Below the pieces are notes generated by a model. The model searched no databases. It saw only the letters and a program-made list of their open reading frames with translations, and had not been told where the DNA came from. A DNA stretch of 64,000 nt from the NCBI RefSeq assembly GCF_000423665.1, contig NZ_KE384069.1, forward strand, positions 485,588 through 549,587, given 5' to 3'. A program made the translations under genes and the position numbers. The stretch is from Solirubrobacter soli DSM 22325. Its GTDB lineage: Bacteria; Actinomycetota; Thermoleophilia; Solirubrobacterales; Solirubrobacteraceae. Shown here piece by piece: positions 30,124 through 38,838 of the stretch; position 1 is the first letter of the stretch; each line of letters begins with the position of its first letter.

Positions 30124-31734
30124 ATGAGACTTCTGCTCGCTGCCGCACTCGCCGCCGTCGCCTTCGGTCCGCCGGAGCCGGTCGAGACGGGGCACGGGAT
30201 CGCGGAGTTCCGCTATTACGGCGAGCAGGTCGGGGTCGACGCCGCCGGCAACGCGTTCGTCGGAGCGAAGCTCGACGTCGGCTCCGACGAGCAGGCGATG
30301 GTCATGCGGCGGTGCGGGTCGAGCTGGACGCAGTCCCACGTGGCGGGCTCGCCCCAGTACCTGACGCACGCGCACGATCTCGCGGTGGCGTCCGGCGGCG
30401 CGGCGGTGCTGGTCTGGACGGACGAGCAGTCGAGTGTCAAGCACCACCTGTTCGCGTCGTACCGCGCGAACGGCGGCGACTGGAGCGCGCCGGAGCCGAT
30501 CGCGACCGGCGACATCAGCGAGTTCGACGTCGACATCTCCGACGCGGGCGCCGCGGCGGTCACCTGGGTGTCCGGGAGCAAGCGCGACGTCTTCGCCAGT
30601 TATCGGCCGGTCGGCGGCGCCTGGGAGAACGCGAAGCAGCTGACGGGTCTGTACACCGGCGTTCTGGCCGTGAGCGGTGCGGGTGAGGTCGCGGTGGTCG
30701 GCCAGAAGAACCTCGGCGCGGACGATCCGCTCGGGGCGTACATCCGCCCGCCGGGCCAGCCCTGGCCGGGCGCCAGCGAACCGGTTCCGCACCCGGCGGG
30801 TCCGGCGTTCAGCAAGACGGACGGGCCCGATGCGGTCGAGTACGACGGCGCCGGCCGGCTGATCGTCCTCGACCACGAGGGCTTCGACGTCGAGGCGACC
30901 GTCCGCTCGGGCGGGGTGTGGGGCGCGACGCAGCTCGTCCAGGACGATGCCCCCGGGGCGCCCGGGACCCTCGATCTCGCCCGCCATCCGAGCGGCGCGG
31001 TGGCGGCCTGGCGCGTCGGCGACGACCTCTACGTCGCCCGCTTCAACGGGGCCTGGGAGTCGCCGAAGCCCTACGCCGCGGGCGGGAACCAGTTCACCAC
31101 CGCGACCGTCGCCGCCGACGCCGACGGGAACATCGTGGTGGCCGCGACCCGGATCATGCCCGCCGGCCACGAGGTGTGGGGGGCGACGACGACCGGCATC
31201 GGCGCGCCCTGGCCGAACGAGACGTCGCGGATGTCGCCGGCCGCCGCCGGTCCGCGCTACTACCGCGATCCCGCCGCGGGCGGCGGCAAGTACCTGGTCA
31301 TCGCCTACTCGGCGTGGGATGGCGCGCAGAGGGCCAGCCACGCGGTCGCGACCGGCACCGGGCCCGACTGCTCGCCCCAGCCACCGCCACCTCCGCCGCC
31401 CGACCCGACGCCGACGCCGGTCCCCGCCCTGCCGACGCCCACACCCTCACCCACCCCGACCCCCGCCGCGCGCCCGAAACTCGCCGACTTCGTCAAGTTC
31501 GGCGCCTGCGCACGCAAGCGCACGCTCGCGGTCACCTTCAAGAGCGGCCAGGCCGTCACCCGCATCGAGCTGCGCGTCAACGGCAAGCGCGCCGCCCTGC
31601 GCAAGAGCCCGAAGATCGCCGGCAAGGTCACGCTGCGCAAGCTCCCCAAGCGCTTCCGCCTCCAAGCCACCGTGACCTTCAAGACCGGCTCCCCGCTCAA
31701 GGCCACCAAGACGATCAAGGCCTGCACAACCTAA
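30124..31734 (+). CDS. secreted beta-propeller-like protein with Pro/Thr linker
   Basis: A 536-residue secreted protein. Residues 1-14 form a short signal-like segment (MRLLLAAALAAVAFG). Then come repeated units of about 45 residues of the style GGAAVLVWTDEQ, AAAVTWVSGSKRDVFASYR, GEVAVVGQKN and GAVAAWRVGDDLYVARF, which suggest a propeller. From about 405 there is a PPPPPP/PTPTP linker, and the last 95 residues (KLADFVKFGACARKRTLAVTFKSGQ...) are a basic beta-sandwich tail of a type common in secreted proteins of this group. Function unknown; perhaps surface-attached binding. A GGAGG lies about 15 nt upstream of ATG 30124. Confidence 0.6.
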   Translation: MRLLLAAALAAVAFGPPEPVETGHGIAEFRYYGEQVGVDAAGNAFVGAKLDVGSDEQAMVMRRCGSSWTQSHVAGSPQYLTHAHDLAVASGGAAVLVWTDEQSSVKHHLFASYRANGGDWSAPEPIATGDISEFDVDISDAGAAAVTWVSGSKRDVFASYRPVGGAWENAKQLTGLYTGVLAVSGAGEVAVVGQKNLGADDPLGAYIRPPGQPWPGASEPVPHPAGPAFSKTDGPDAVEYDGAGRLIVLDHEGFDVEATVRSGGVWGATQLVQDDAPGAPGTLDLARHPSGAVAAWRVGDDLYVARFNGAWESPKPYAAGGNQFTTATVAADADGNIVVAATRIMPAGHEVWGATTTGIGAPWPNETSRMSPAAAGPRYYRDPAAGGGKYLVIAYSAWDGAQRASHAVATGTGPDCSPQPPPPPPPDPTPTPVPALPTPTPSPTPTPAARPKLADFVKFGACARKRTLAVTFKSGQAVTRIELRVNGKRAALRKSPKIAGKVTLRKLPKRFRLQATVTFKTGSPLKATKTIKACTT

Positions 31735-31735
31735 A

Positions 31736-31758
31736 GAGGGTCTGACCCCGTTTAAGTT
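31736..31758. promoter_or_regulatory. GGGTCTGACCC palindrome and leaderless promoter
   Basis: Directly after the TAA at 31732-31734 lies AGAGGGTCTGACCCCGTTTAAG, here described as an 11-bp palindrome GGGTC-T-GACCC (31738-31748) followed by CGTTTAAG. It can form a short hairpin (terminator-like but without a T run) and resembles REP-type repeats known from other genomes. TAAGTT (31753-31758), 6 nt before GTG 31765, fits a leaderless -10. Confidence 0.4.
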
Positions 31759-31764
31759 GTCGGG

Positions 31765-32073
31765 GTGGAGTTCTTTGCTTGCGAACCCGAGGTCGTGCCC
31801 TACGGGGCGGGAACGGCGACGCGGATCGGGCGCGACCTCGAGGCCGACATCCTCGTGCTGGAGGACGGCGCGGTCGTGGCCCGGCTCGAGGACAGGGAGT
31901 GGGTGGTCAATTCGTCGGTCGACCAGTACCGGCGGTCGCTTGCGGCGTACGGGCGGGACGTGCCCATCGCCGCACTGGAGGCCGAGCTCATCGCGAGCGA
32001 TCCTGCCGCGTACGGGCATCCGTCGTCCTACTGGCAGCCGATCATCGAGTACGACCTGCTCCAGGCTGACTGA
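31765..32073 (+). CDS. SUKH-4-like (immunity-type) small protein
   Basis: A 102-residue cytoplasmic protein starting at GTG 31765. The segment REWVVNSSVDQYRRSLAAYGRD matches the conserved end of SUKH-4 family proteins (fVNsSlexFlxsL), which in polymorphic-toxin systems neutralise nuclease or deaminase toxins and in actinobacteria also occur alone. The family is usually 150-200 residues, so this is a short or N-terminally trimmed version; the preceding VLEDGAVVARLED strand pair is in place. No toxin gene is adjacent. The assignment rests on one motif. Confidence 0.5.
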   Translation: MEFFACEPEVVPYGAGTATRIGRDLEADILVLEDGAVVARLEDREWVVNSSVDQYRRSLAAYGRDVPIAALEAELIASDPAAYGHPSSYWQPIIEYDLLQAD

Positions 32074-32121
32074 TCTCGGGGGAATCCCGGAGGCGCGCTC
32101 GGGGGAAGTCCTGATGGTTTC

Positions 32122-32150
32122 TTGACATAACCGAGGCCACACTTGAGATG
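32122..32150 (+). promoter_or_regulatory. candidate promoter TTGACA-N17-GAGATG
   Basis: A consensus -35 TTGACA (32122-32127) is followed after 17 bp by GAGATG (32145-32150) and after exactly 7 more nt by ATG 32158. The -10 is poor, but the geometry equals that of the other leaderless promoters in the window. The region 32074-32157 otherwise holds no gene I can support. Confidence 0.35.
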
Positions 32151-32157
32151 ACCCGCG

Positions 32158-32490
32158 ATGCCTCATCTCAGCTCCCACCCCTTCACCGCTCGGCCCGCCC
32201 CGCTCCACCGCGGTCCGACGCGCCCGCGCCGCCAGTTCCTGGCGACGCTCGGCGCCATCGTCGACTCGGCCTTCTCGCCCGGCGCCGCCGCCGCCCACGG
32301 CACGCCCGCGCTGCAGGCCCGCGAGGCCCAGGAACGGCTGGCCGCCCTCGGCTTCCTACCCGCCGACGCGCTCACCGGCCGCTACGACCGCGCGACGATG
32401 GACGCCGTCGCTCGCTTCCAGGCCTCCGAGGGCCTGCCGGTCGACGGCATCCCTGACGCCGCGACCGCCGACGCGCTCCTGCGGGAGTAG
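32158..32490 (+). CDS. peptidoglycan-binding-domain protein with Tat-like start
   Basis: A 110-residue protein. The C-terminal 55 residues (REAQERLAALGFLPADALTGRYDRATMDAVARFQ, then SEGLPVDGIPDAATADALL) are one complete PG_binding_1 repeat, a three-helix domain that binds cell-wall peptidoglycan. The N-terminus is basic with RPRRQFLATLGAIVDSAF, which resembles a twin-arginine signal but has a weak hydrophobic core. It has no catalytic domain, so it may anchor or regulate a wall enzyme. It is followed after 9 bp by the next secreted protein gene. Confidence 0.65.
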   Translation: MPHLSSHPFTARPAPLHRGPTRPRRQFLATLGAIVDSAFSPGAAAAHGTPALQAREAQERLAALGFLPADALTGRYDRATMDAVARFQASEGLPVDGIPDAATADALLRE

Positions 32491-32499
32491 AGTCAGGCC

Positions 32500-33390
32500 G
32501 TGCGTGGCACGGCGAAGATCGCGCTCGCCGCGGTGGCGATGCTGGTCGCGACGACCGGCGCCTCGGACGCAGCGTTCACGGGTCGCAACGGACGGCTCGC
32601 CGCCGTGGTCGGTGACGGCCGTGTGCTGCTCGTCTCCCAGGACGGCATGCGCGTGCGGCAGGTGGCCGCGGGGGTGACGTCGGCGCACTGGTCGGCCGAC
32701 GGCAATCGGGTGGTGCTCGGCCTCCCGTGCGTTCGCGAGGGCTGCAACGGCAACGAGGGTGCACCATCCGGCCCGGGGGTGCTCCGCGTCCTGAACGTCC
32801 GAAGCGGAACGTCGAAGCGCGTCCGCACCTCCTCGCCGAGGATGTTCCAAGGTCCGGAGGCGCCGTCATGGACGCCTGCAGGCCGACTGCTCTGGGTCCA
32901 ACACGTCCCGGTCGAGGCCGGAAGCGCCGACGTGGTCGTCGCCGACCGCCATGGCCGGCATCAGCGGGTGGTCACGCCGGCGAGCGGAATGTTCAGCGGA
33001 TTCGCGCGCGCGGCGCCCGTCGGGGGCTGGATCGCCGTCGCCGTGTGGTCTCCCGCGCGGCGGTTGGTGGTCATCCCGAGCCGTGGCGGACCAGAGCGGG
33101 TGCTGCTGGTCTGCGACGCACCACCGTGTGACGTGGGAACGCTCGACTGGTCGCCCGACGGCACCAAGCTCGCGGTCGCCGGTCCGGCGTCGATGGTCCG
33201 TGTGATCGACGTGGCCAGTGGTGCGGTGCAGGACGTCCGCCAGGGCAGCGCGCCATTCTGGTCGCCGGACGGCCGGTTGCTCGGGTCGGTGTCAGCGGAC
33301 GGACGGATCGAGATCGGCCCGCCCACCGGTGGAGCGGTCACGACCCTGCCGCTGCGGAACGTCATCTCCGCCGACTGGCAGCCGCGCTAG
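32500..33390 (+). CDS. secreted TolB/WD40-like beta-propeller protein
   Basis: A 296-residue secreted protein starting at GTG 32500, with TAGAGT 6 nt upstream as a possible leaderless -10 that includes the previous stop. Residues 1-24 are a signal peptide (TTGASDA-AF). Repeats of the kind TSAHWSADGNRVVLGLP, APSWTPAGRLLWVQH, TLDWSPDGTKLAVAGP and APFWSPDGRLLGSVSADG show the W-SPDG-L blade pattern of TolB-type propellers. Only five to six blades are visible. It has no catalytic motif; a ligand- or partner-binding role outside the membrane is likely. Its stop overlaps the convergent SDR stop. Confidence 0.7.
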   Translation: MRGTAKIALAAVAMLVATTGASDAAFTGRNGRLAAVVGDGRVLLVSQDGMRVRQVAAGVTSAHWSADGNRVVLGLPCVREGCNGNEGAPSGPGVLRVLNVRSGTSKRVRTSSPRMFQGPEAPSWTPAGRLLWVQHVPVEAGSADVVVADRHGRHQRVVTPASGMFSGFARAAPVGGWIAVAVWSPARRLVVIPSRGGPERVLLVCDAPPCDVGTLDWSPDGTKLAVAGPASMVRVIDVASGAVQDVRQGSAPFWSPDGRLLGSVSADGRIEIGPPTGGAVTTLPLRNVISADWQPR

Positions 33391-34103
33391 CGCATGACGT
33401 CGGTGACGCCGCCGGCGACCTCGAGCACCTGGCCCGTGATGTAACCCGCGCGCGGCGAGCAGAAGAACGCCACGGCCTCCGCGACGTCCTCCGGCGTGCC
33501 CGCCCGACCGAGCGGGATGCGCGGCACGACGTCGTCGCGGAACGCGTCGGTCATGCGGGTGGCGATGATCCCCGGCGCGACGGCGTTGACGGTGACGCCG
33601 AACCGCGCCCACTCCTTCGCCGCGGTCCGCGTGAGGCCGACGACGCCCGCCTTGGCCGCGCTGTAGGCGATCGCGCCGACGCTGCCGTGCACGCCGGCGA
33701 TCGAGGCGATGTTGACCACCCGCCGGTCGCCGCCGAGCTCCCGGAACCAGGGGGAGACCGCGCGCAGGCCGTTGACCGCGCCGCCCAGGTTGACGTCCTG
33801 GATCAGCTGCCAGTCCTCGTCGGTGAGCTTGTGCAGCATCGTGTTGCGGGTCATCCCGGCGTTGTTGACCAGGATCGACAGCCCGCCGAAGGCGTCCACG
33901 GCGGCGGACGCAGCCGCCTGGAGGTCGTCCACGCGACGGACGTCGACCGTCGCCGCGATGCCGCCGATCGAGTCAGCGACCGCCGCGGCGAGCTCCCCGT
34001 CGAGGTCGGCGACGCAGACGCGGACGCCGTCGGCGGCCAGACGCCGCGCGATCGCCTCTCCGATCCCCTGCGCCCCGCCCGTGACCAGCGCCGCCCTAGG
34101 CAC
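33387..34103 (-). CDS. short-chain dehydrogenase/reductase 1 (FabG-like)
   Basis: A 238-residue SDR: ALVTGGAQGIGEAIARRLA (cofactor loop TGxxxGIG), LVNNAGMTRNTMLHKL, VVNIASIAG, catalytic YSAAKAGVVG and GIIATRMTDAF. It resembles 3-oxoacyl reductases and 3-hydroxyacyl-CoA dehydrogenases of the FabG type; the SGQVLEV-type end reads ITGQVLEVAGGVTDVM. GTG 34103 begins 8 bp inside the end of the upstream synthetase gene, so both form a leftward two-gene operon starting at operator site G. The direction (oxidation of a hydroxyacyl-CoA) is inferred from context. Confidence 0.85.
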   Translation of the reverse strand: MPRAALVTGGAQGIGEAIARRLAADGVRVCVADLDGELAAAVADSIGGIAATVDVRRVDDLQAAASAAVDAFGGLSILVNNAGMTRNTMLHKLTDEDWQLIQDVNLGGAVNGLRAVSPWFRELGGDRRVVNIASIAGVHGSVGAIAYSAAKAGVVGLTRTAAKEWARFGVTVNAVAPGIIATRMTDAFRDDVVPRIPLGRAGTPEDVAEAVAFFCSPRAGYITGQVLEVAGGVTDVMR

Positions 34104-35622
34104 GGACGAGCTCCGTCGCGGCGCGCTCGCGCAGCACGCCCTTCTGGATCTTCGACGCCGACATCGGCCACTCGCTGACGAAGCGCACGTACCGCGGCAC
34201 CTTGAACGAGGCGATCCGCCCGCGGCAGTGGGCGATGATGTCGTCCTCGCTCGCCTCGAAGCCGGGCCGCAGCTCGACATAGGCGGCCGGCACCTCGTCC
34301 AGCCGCGCGTCAGGCACACCGACGACCTGGACGAGCTTCACCGCCGGATGGGTCGAGATGTGCGACTCGACCTCGACCTCGGCCACGTTCTCGCCGCCCA
34401 CCTTCATCATCTCCTTCAGCCGGCCGAGGAACGTCACGCGGCCGTCGTCGTCCAGCGCCCCGCGGTCGCCCGTATGCAGCCAGCCGTCGGCGTCGAACGC
34501 CTCGGCGTTCTTGACCGGGTCGTCGTGGTAGCCGTCGCAGACCGAGATCCCGCGCACGAGGATCTCCTGCTCGGCCGAGATCCGCACCTCGGTGCCCGCC
34601 AGCGGCAGCCCGCACGTGGTCACCCGGGTGTCCAACGGATCGTCGAGCGAGGTCAAGGTGACCGCGCCGCCGGCCTCGGTCAGCGCGTAGATCGACACGA
34701 GCGTCGCCTGCGGGAACGCGCCCTGGATCTGGCGCAGGAGCTGCTCGGGCCCGACGTTGAGGATCACGCGGCAGCGGCCGAGGTCCGTCGAGGCGAACGA
34801 CGGCTGCGTCAGCAGCCCCATCGTGATCGGCGGGTAGGCGGGGAAGAGCACCGCGGGCTGCTCGCGGCCGAGCATCGCCAGCGCCCGCGCCGGCTCGTAG
34901 TAGACGTCGGTGAGCAGCGCGCCGCCCATCGACGCCGCCATCACGATCGGGCCGATCGCGCCCAGGTGGAACATCGGCCCGGGCGCCCACACGTTCTCCC
35001 CGGGCTCCATCCGGAAGACGTTCCCGAACGCCGTCCAGTTGCGCACGAGCGACTCGTGGCTGAGGCGCGCCGCGCGCGGCTGCGCCGTCGTCCCGCTCGT
35101 GTACAACAGCAGCGCGGTCGAGCCGATCCGGACCGCGATCCGCCGCGCGTCCAACTCCGCCTCCGACACACCCTCGGCGAGCGCGTAGAACTCTGCCTCG
35201 CCTGACCCGAACTCGTAGATGGCCTGGTCGACCCGCGCCTCCTCGAGCAACCCGCGCAGGTCGACGTAGTCGCCGATCCGATCTGAAGTCAGCACCACCG
35301 ACACGCCCGCGTTGTCGAGCACGAACGGCAGCTCGCTCGACCGGTAGCGGGTGTTGATGGGAACGATCACCCCGCCCGCGAGCGAGATCCCATAGAACGC
35401 GGCCACGGTCTCGGGGCTGTTGGCCATGTAGTAGGCGACGCGGTCGCCGGGCTGTACGCCGGCCCCGATCAGCGCCCGCGCGATCCGCCGCGCGCCGGCC
35501 GCCAACTCGCCGTACGACAGCCGCAGGTCTGGGAAGATGAGCGCGTCCCGCTCCGGCGCGGACGCCGCCGTTCGCAGCAGGAGGTCGCCGATCGTGGCGG
35601 CCTCGGCCCACTCGAGTCTCAT
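34096..35622 (-). CDS. acyl-CoA synthetase (AMP-forming)
   Basis: A 508-residue ANL ligase beginning MRLEWAEAATIGDLLLRTA. Motifs: LLYTSGTTAQPRAARLSHE (the usual Gly after PR is Ala), IYALTEAGGAVTL, GWLHTGDRGALDDDGR, GRLKEMMKVGGENVAEVEVE and the lysine MSASKIQKGVLRE. It is paralogous to the divergent gene at 35671 and to 3473. The start ATG 35622 is 8 nt downstream of TAGGTT (35631-35636), part of the leaderless promoter overlapped by site G. Because the two divergent synthetases share one operator, both should be induced together. Confidence 0.87.
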   Translation of the reverse strand: MRLEWAEAATIGDLLLRTAASAPERDALIFPDLRLSYGELAAGARRIARALIGAGVQPGDRVAYYMANSPETVAAFYGISLAGGVIVPINTRYRSSELPFVLDNAGVSVVLTSDRIGDYVDLRGLLEEARVDQAIYEFGSGEAEFYALAEGVSEAELDARRIAVRIGSTALLLYTSGTTAQPRAARLSHESLVRNWTAFGNVFRMEPGENVWAPGPMFHLGAIGPIVMAASMGGALLTDVYYEPARALAMLGREQPAVLFPAYPPITMGLLTQPSFASTDLGRCRVILNVGPEQLLRQIQGAFPQATLVSIYALTEAGGAVTLTSLDDPLDTRVTTCGLPLAGTEVRISAEQEILVRGISVCDGYHDDPVKNAEAFDADGWLHTGDRGALDDDGRVTFLGRLKEMMKVGGENVAEVEVESHISTHPAVKLVQVVGVPDARLDEVPAAYVELRPGFEASEDDIIAHCRGRIASFKVPRYVRFVSEWPMSASKIQKGVLRERAATELVRA

Positions 35623-35633
35623 GCGACGGAAAC

Positions 35634-35651
35634 CTAACAATCGGTTGGTCA
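35634..35651. promoter_or_regulatory. operator-like palindrome, site G
   Basis: CTAACAATCGGTTGGTCA matches 13 of 16 consensus positions. It is centred between two divergent synthetase genes. The left promoter has TAGGTT (35631-35636), 8 nt before ATG 35622; the right has TATGCT (35658-35663), 7 nt before ATG 35671. The palindrome lies where both -35 to -10 spacers would be. Confidence 0.7.
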
Positions 35652-35670
35652 ACTGTCTATGCTTGTGCGC

Positions 35671-37248
35671 ATGCGCACGCTGCGAACCGACGTCCGCCCG
35701 TGGAGTGAGGCGGTCACGGTCGGCGACCTGCTGCTGAAGGCCGCCGCCGCGACGCCGGAGGCCGACGCGGTGGTCTTCCCCCAGGAGCGGCTGACCTACG
35801 CGCAGCTCGAACAGCGCGCCCGCGAGCTGGCCGGTGCGCTGATCGGCCTCGAGGTCGAGCCCGGTGACCGCGTCGGCGTGCTGATGGCGAACAGCCCGGA
35901 CACGATCGCGTCGCTGTACGCCATCGCGCTCGCGGGAGCCGTGATCGTCCCGATCAACACCCGCTACCGCGCCGTGGAGCTGCCGTTCGTGGTCTCCGAC
36001 GCCGGCGTGAAGGCGATCCTCACGAGCGACCGGATCGACGACTACGTCGACCTGCTCGCCCTGCTCCGGGAGGCGCTTCCCGGCATGGCCGACCCGCCGC
36101 ACGTCGTGGCGCTCGGCGACGCGCGCCGCGAGGGCACCATCGCCGAGGTCGACTTCCTCGCGCGCCGGGCCCCGGACGAGGAGCTCGAGTTCCGCCGCTC
36201 CGGCGCCCGCGTGCGCGACACCGCGCTGCTGCTCTACACGAGCGGCACAACCTCGCTCCCGCGCGGCTGCCGCCTCACCCACGAGGCGATCGTGCGCAAC
36301 TGGTCGACGGTCGCCCAGATCCTGCGGCTGGGGGAGGGCGACCGCATGTGGGCGCCGTGCCCGCTGTTCCACCTCGGCGCGATCGGCCCGCTCCTGGCGT
36401 GCGCATCCGCGCGCGCGGCGTTCCTGAGCGACACCTACTTCCAGCCGGCGCGAGCCCTCGCGCTGGCCGAGCAGGCCACACACCTGTATCCCGCCTACCC
36501 GCCGATCACCCAAGGGCTGATCGACCAGCCCGCGTTCGGGCAAGCCGACCTGAGCCGCGCCCGCGTGATGCTCAACGTCGGCCCGCCGGACCTGCTGCGC
36601 GCCATGCAGGCCGCGTTCCCGCGGACCGTCCAGCTCACGCTCTACGGCTCGACCGAGGGCGGCGGGGCGATCACGTACTCCCAGCTCGACGACGACCTCG
36701 ACTCGCGCGTGACCACCACGGGCGTCCCGCTGCCGGGCTCAGAGGTCCGGATCGGCGACGACGGCGAGATCCTCGTCCGCGGCTTCGGGCTCTTCGACGG
36801 GTACCACAACGATCCGGACAAGACCGCGAACGCGTTCGACGAGGACGGCTGGTACCGCACGGGCGACCGCGGCGAGCTCGATGACGCCGGACGCCTGATC
36901 TTCCACGGCCGCCTGAAGGACATGCTCAAGGTCGGCGGCGAGAACGTCGCGGCGGCCGAGATCGAGTCGCTGCTCTCGACGCACCCCGCCGTCAAGCTCG
37001 TCCAGGCCGTCGGCATCCCCGATCCGCGCCTGGAGGAGGTCCCCGCGGTCTTCGTGGAGCTGCGCGCCGGCCGACAGGCGAGCGAAGCCGACCTGATCGG
37101 CTTCTGCGGCGAGCGGATCGCGCGCTTCAAGGTCCCGCGCCACGTGCGCTTCGTCAGCGAGTGGCCGATGTCGGCCACGAAGATCCAGAAGGGCCCGCTG
37201 CGCGAGCGGCTGATCGCGGAACTTGTAAACAACCAAACGACCGGTTGA
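35671..37248 (+). CDS. acyl-CoA synthetase (AMP-forming)
   Basis: A 525-residue ANL ligase (MRTLRTDVRPWSEAVTVGDLLLKAA). Motifs: LLYTSGTTSLPRGCRLTHE, LYGSTEGGGAIT, GWYRTGDRGELDDAGR, GRLKDMLKVGGENVAAAEIE and MSATKIQKGPLRE; all core residues are intact. ATG 35671 is preferred over the in-frame ATG 35659 because the latter lies inside the TATGCT -10 and 35671 sits 7 nt after it. The last codons (NNQTTG and TGA) coincide with operator site H, which serves the carboxylase genes downstream. Confidence 0.87.
   Translation: MRTLRTDVRPWSEAVTVGDLLLKAAAATPEADAVVFPQERLTYAQLEQRARELAGALIGLEVEPGDRVGVLMANSPDTIASLYAIALAGAVIVPINTRYRAVELPFVVSDAGVKAILTSDRIDDYVDLLALLREALPGMADPPHVVALGDARREGTIAEVDFLARRAPDEELEFRRSGARVRDTALLLYTSGTTSLPRGCRLTHEAIVRNWSTVAQILRLGEGDRMWAPCPLFHLGAIGPLLACASARAAFLSDTYFQPARALALAEQATHLYPAYPPITQGLIDQPAFGQADLSRARVMLNVGPPDLLRAMQAAFPRTVQLTLYGSTEGGGAITYSQLDDDLDSRVTTTGVPLPGSEVRIGDDGEILVRGFGLFDGYHNDPDKTANAFDEDGWYRTGDRGELDDAGRLIFHGRLKDMLKVGGENVAAAEIESLLSTHPAVKLVQAVGIPDPRLEEVPAVFVELRAGRQASEADLIGFCGERIARFKVPRHVRFVSEWPMSATKIQKGPLRERLIAELVNNQTTG
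37230..37247. promoter_or_regulatory. operator-like palindrome, site H, inside a coding end
   Basis: CAACCAAACGACCGGTTG matches 12 of 16 consensus positions. It encodes the final residues of the synthetase and ends at its stop, 25 bp before the carboxyltransferase ATG. Like site C it has CC where the consensus has TT in the right arm (core CGACCGGT). TAGGCT at 37257-37262 could be the -10 of an internal promoter. Confidence 0.6.
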
Positions 37249-37272
37249 TTTCATGATAGGCTGGCGAGCGAG

Positions 37273-38838
37273 ATGAACGAGGAAACGGACACGGTCGTCG
37301 TCAACCCCGTGGCGGAGCTCGAGCGTCGTCGCGCCGAGGCGCTCGCGATGGGTGGCGAGGAGCGCATCGCGCGTCACCACGCCAGCGGCCGCCTGACCGC
37401 GCGCGAGCGGATCGCGCTGCTGGTCGACGAGGGCTCCTGGCGTGAGATCGGCCTGCTCGCGCTGCCCGAGATCCGCCGCGAGGCCCCTTCGCCGGGCGAC
37501 GCGATCGTCACCGGGTTCGGCCGGATCGGCGGCCGCAAGGTGTGCGTCGTGGCGATCGATGCCACCGTGCTCGCCGGCACGACCGCGCCCGTCAACATGC
37601 GCAAGCAGGGCCGTGTGGCCGAGTGGGCAGGCCGCAAGGGCCTGCCGCTGATCTTCCTCAGCGACAACGACGGCGGCCGCATCCCCGACCTGCTCGGCTG
37701 GCGCTTCTCGAGCGTCCCCTTCGACTTCACCTCGTTCCTGCAGTCGCCCGCCGGCTCGCCCGCCACGCCGCGGATGACCGCGGTGGTCGGCCCCAGCTTC
37801 GGCGACGCCGCGCTGCACGCCGCGATCGCGAACCTCGTGGTGATGAAGCGCGACGCGTCGCTCGCGCTCTCCGGCCCGCCCGTGATCAAGGGCGCGATCG
37901 GCGAGGACGTCTCCAACGACGAGCTCGGCGGCCCGAAGGTCGCGCACGAGACGTCCGGCTCCGCGCATGTCGTCGTCGACGGGGAGGAGGAGGCGATCGA
38001 CACGATCAAGCGCTTCCTCACCTACATGCCCGACGCGGCCGACCTGCCGGCGCCGGTGGCACCGCCCGCCGGGCCCAAGCGCGACGCGGAGGAGCTGACC
38101 ACGCTCGTCCCGAGCAATCCGCGCCGCGGCTACGACATGCGCAAGGTCCTGCAGGCGATCGTCGACGAGGACTCGCTGTTCATGTGGGGCGACCGCTTCG
38201 GCCGCAGCCTGATCACGGCCCTGGCGCGGATCGAGGGCCAGGCCGTCGGCGTCGTCGCCAGCCAGCCGATGCAGCGCGCCGGCGTGCTCGACGTCCCCGC
38301 GCTCACCAAGGAGCTGCGGTTCGTGGAGCTCTGTGACACCTTCAACCTGCCGCTCGTCTTCCTGCAGGACGTGCCGGGCCTGATGATCGGCACCGAGGCC
38401 GAGCGGGGCGGCATCCTCGCCTGCTACGAGAAGCTCGCGTCGATGCTCGCGCAGACGACCGTGCCGAAGATCGCGGTGATCGTGCGCAAGGCGTACGGCG
38501 GCGGCCACATCGCGATGGGCGGGCGCCCGGTCAACCCCGATCTGTTGGTCGCCTGGCCGAGTGCCGAGATGGGCTTCATGGCGCCCGACGTGGGCGTGCG
38601 GACGGTCTTCCGCCGGCGCCTGGAGGCGGTCGAGGCCGAGCACGGCATCGAGGCGCGCAACGCGCTCGCGGCCGAGATGGAGGCCGAGTGGGCGGCCGAG
38701 TCCCAACCCTGGGAGGCGGCGGCGAACATCATCCTCGACGACGTCATCGACCCGCGCGAGACGCGGCAGGTGATCGCCGAGGGGATCGACTTCGCCTGGG
38801 GCACCCGGCCGCGCGTCAGCGTGCGCGGGACCGCGTAG
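37273..38838 (+). CDS. acyl-CoA carboxylase carboxyltransferase (beta) subunit
   Basis: A 521-residue carboxyltransferase with both crotonase-like halves: N-half ELERRRAEALAMGGEERIARHHASGRLTARERI and LIFLSDNDGGRIPDLLG, C-half VPGLMIGTEAERGGILACYEKL, RKAYGGGHIAMGGRPVNPDLLVAWPSAEMGFM (pieces of the biotin- and acyl-CoA-binding sites). It moves CO2 from biotin to an acyl-CoA such as propionyl-, acetyl- or a branched enoyl-CoA. The AYGGG oxyanion loop is intact. It is followed with no gap by the biotinyl protein. The biotin carboxylase is not next to it but at 13303. Controlled by site H. Confidence 0.87.
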   Translation: MNEETDTVVVNPVAELERRRAEALAMGGEERIARHHASGRLTARERIALLVDEGSWREIGLLALPEIRREAPSPGDAIVTGFGRIGGRKVCVVAIDATVLAGTTAPVNMRKQGRVAEWAGRKGLPLIFLSDNDGGRIPDLLGWRFSSVPFDFTSFLQSPAGSPATPRMTAVVGPSFGDAALHAAIANLVVMKRDASLALSGPPVIKGAIGEDVSNDELGGPKVAHETSGSAHVVVDGEEEAIDTIKRFLTYMPDAADLPAPVAPPAGPKRDAEELTTLVPSNPRRGYDMRKVLQAIVDEDSLFMWGDRFGRSLITALARIEGQAVGVVASQPMQRAGVLDVPALTKELRFVELCDTFNLPLVFLQDVPGLMIGTEAERGGILACYEKLASMLAQTTVPKIAVIVRKAYGGGHIAMGGRPVNPDLLVAWPSAEMGFMAPDVGVRTVFRRRLEAVEAEHGIEARNALAAEMEAEWAAESQPWEAAANIILDDVIDPRETRQVIAEGIDFAWGTRPRVSVRGTA

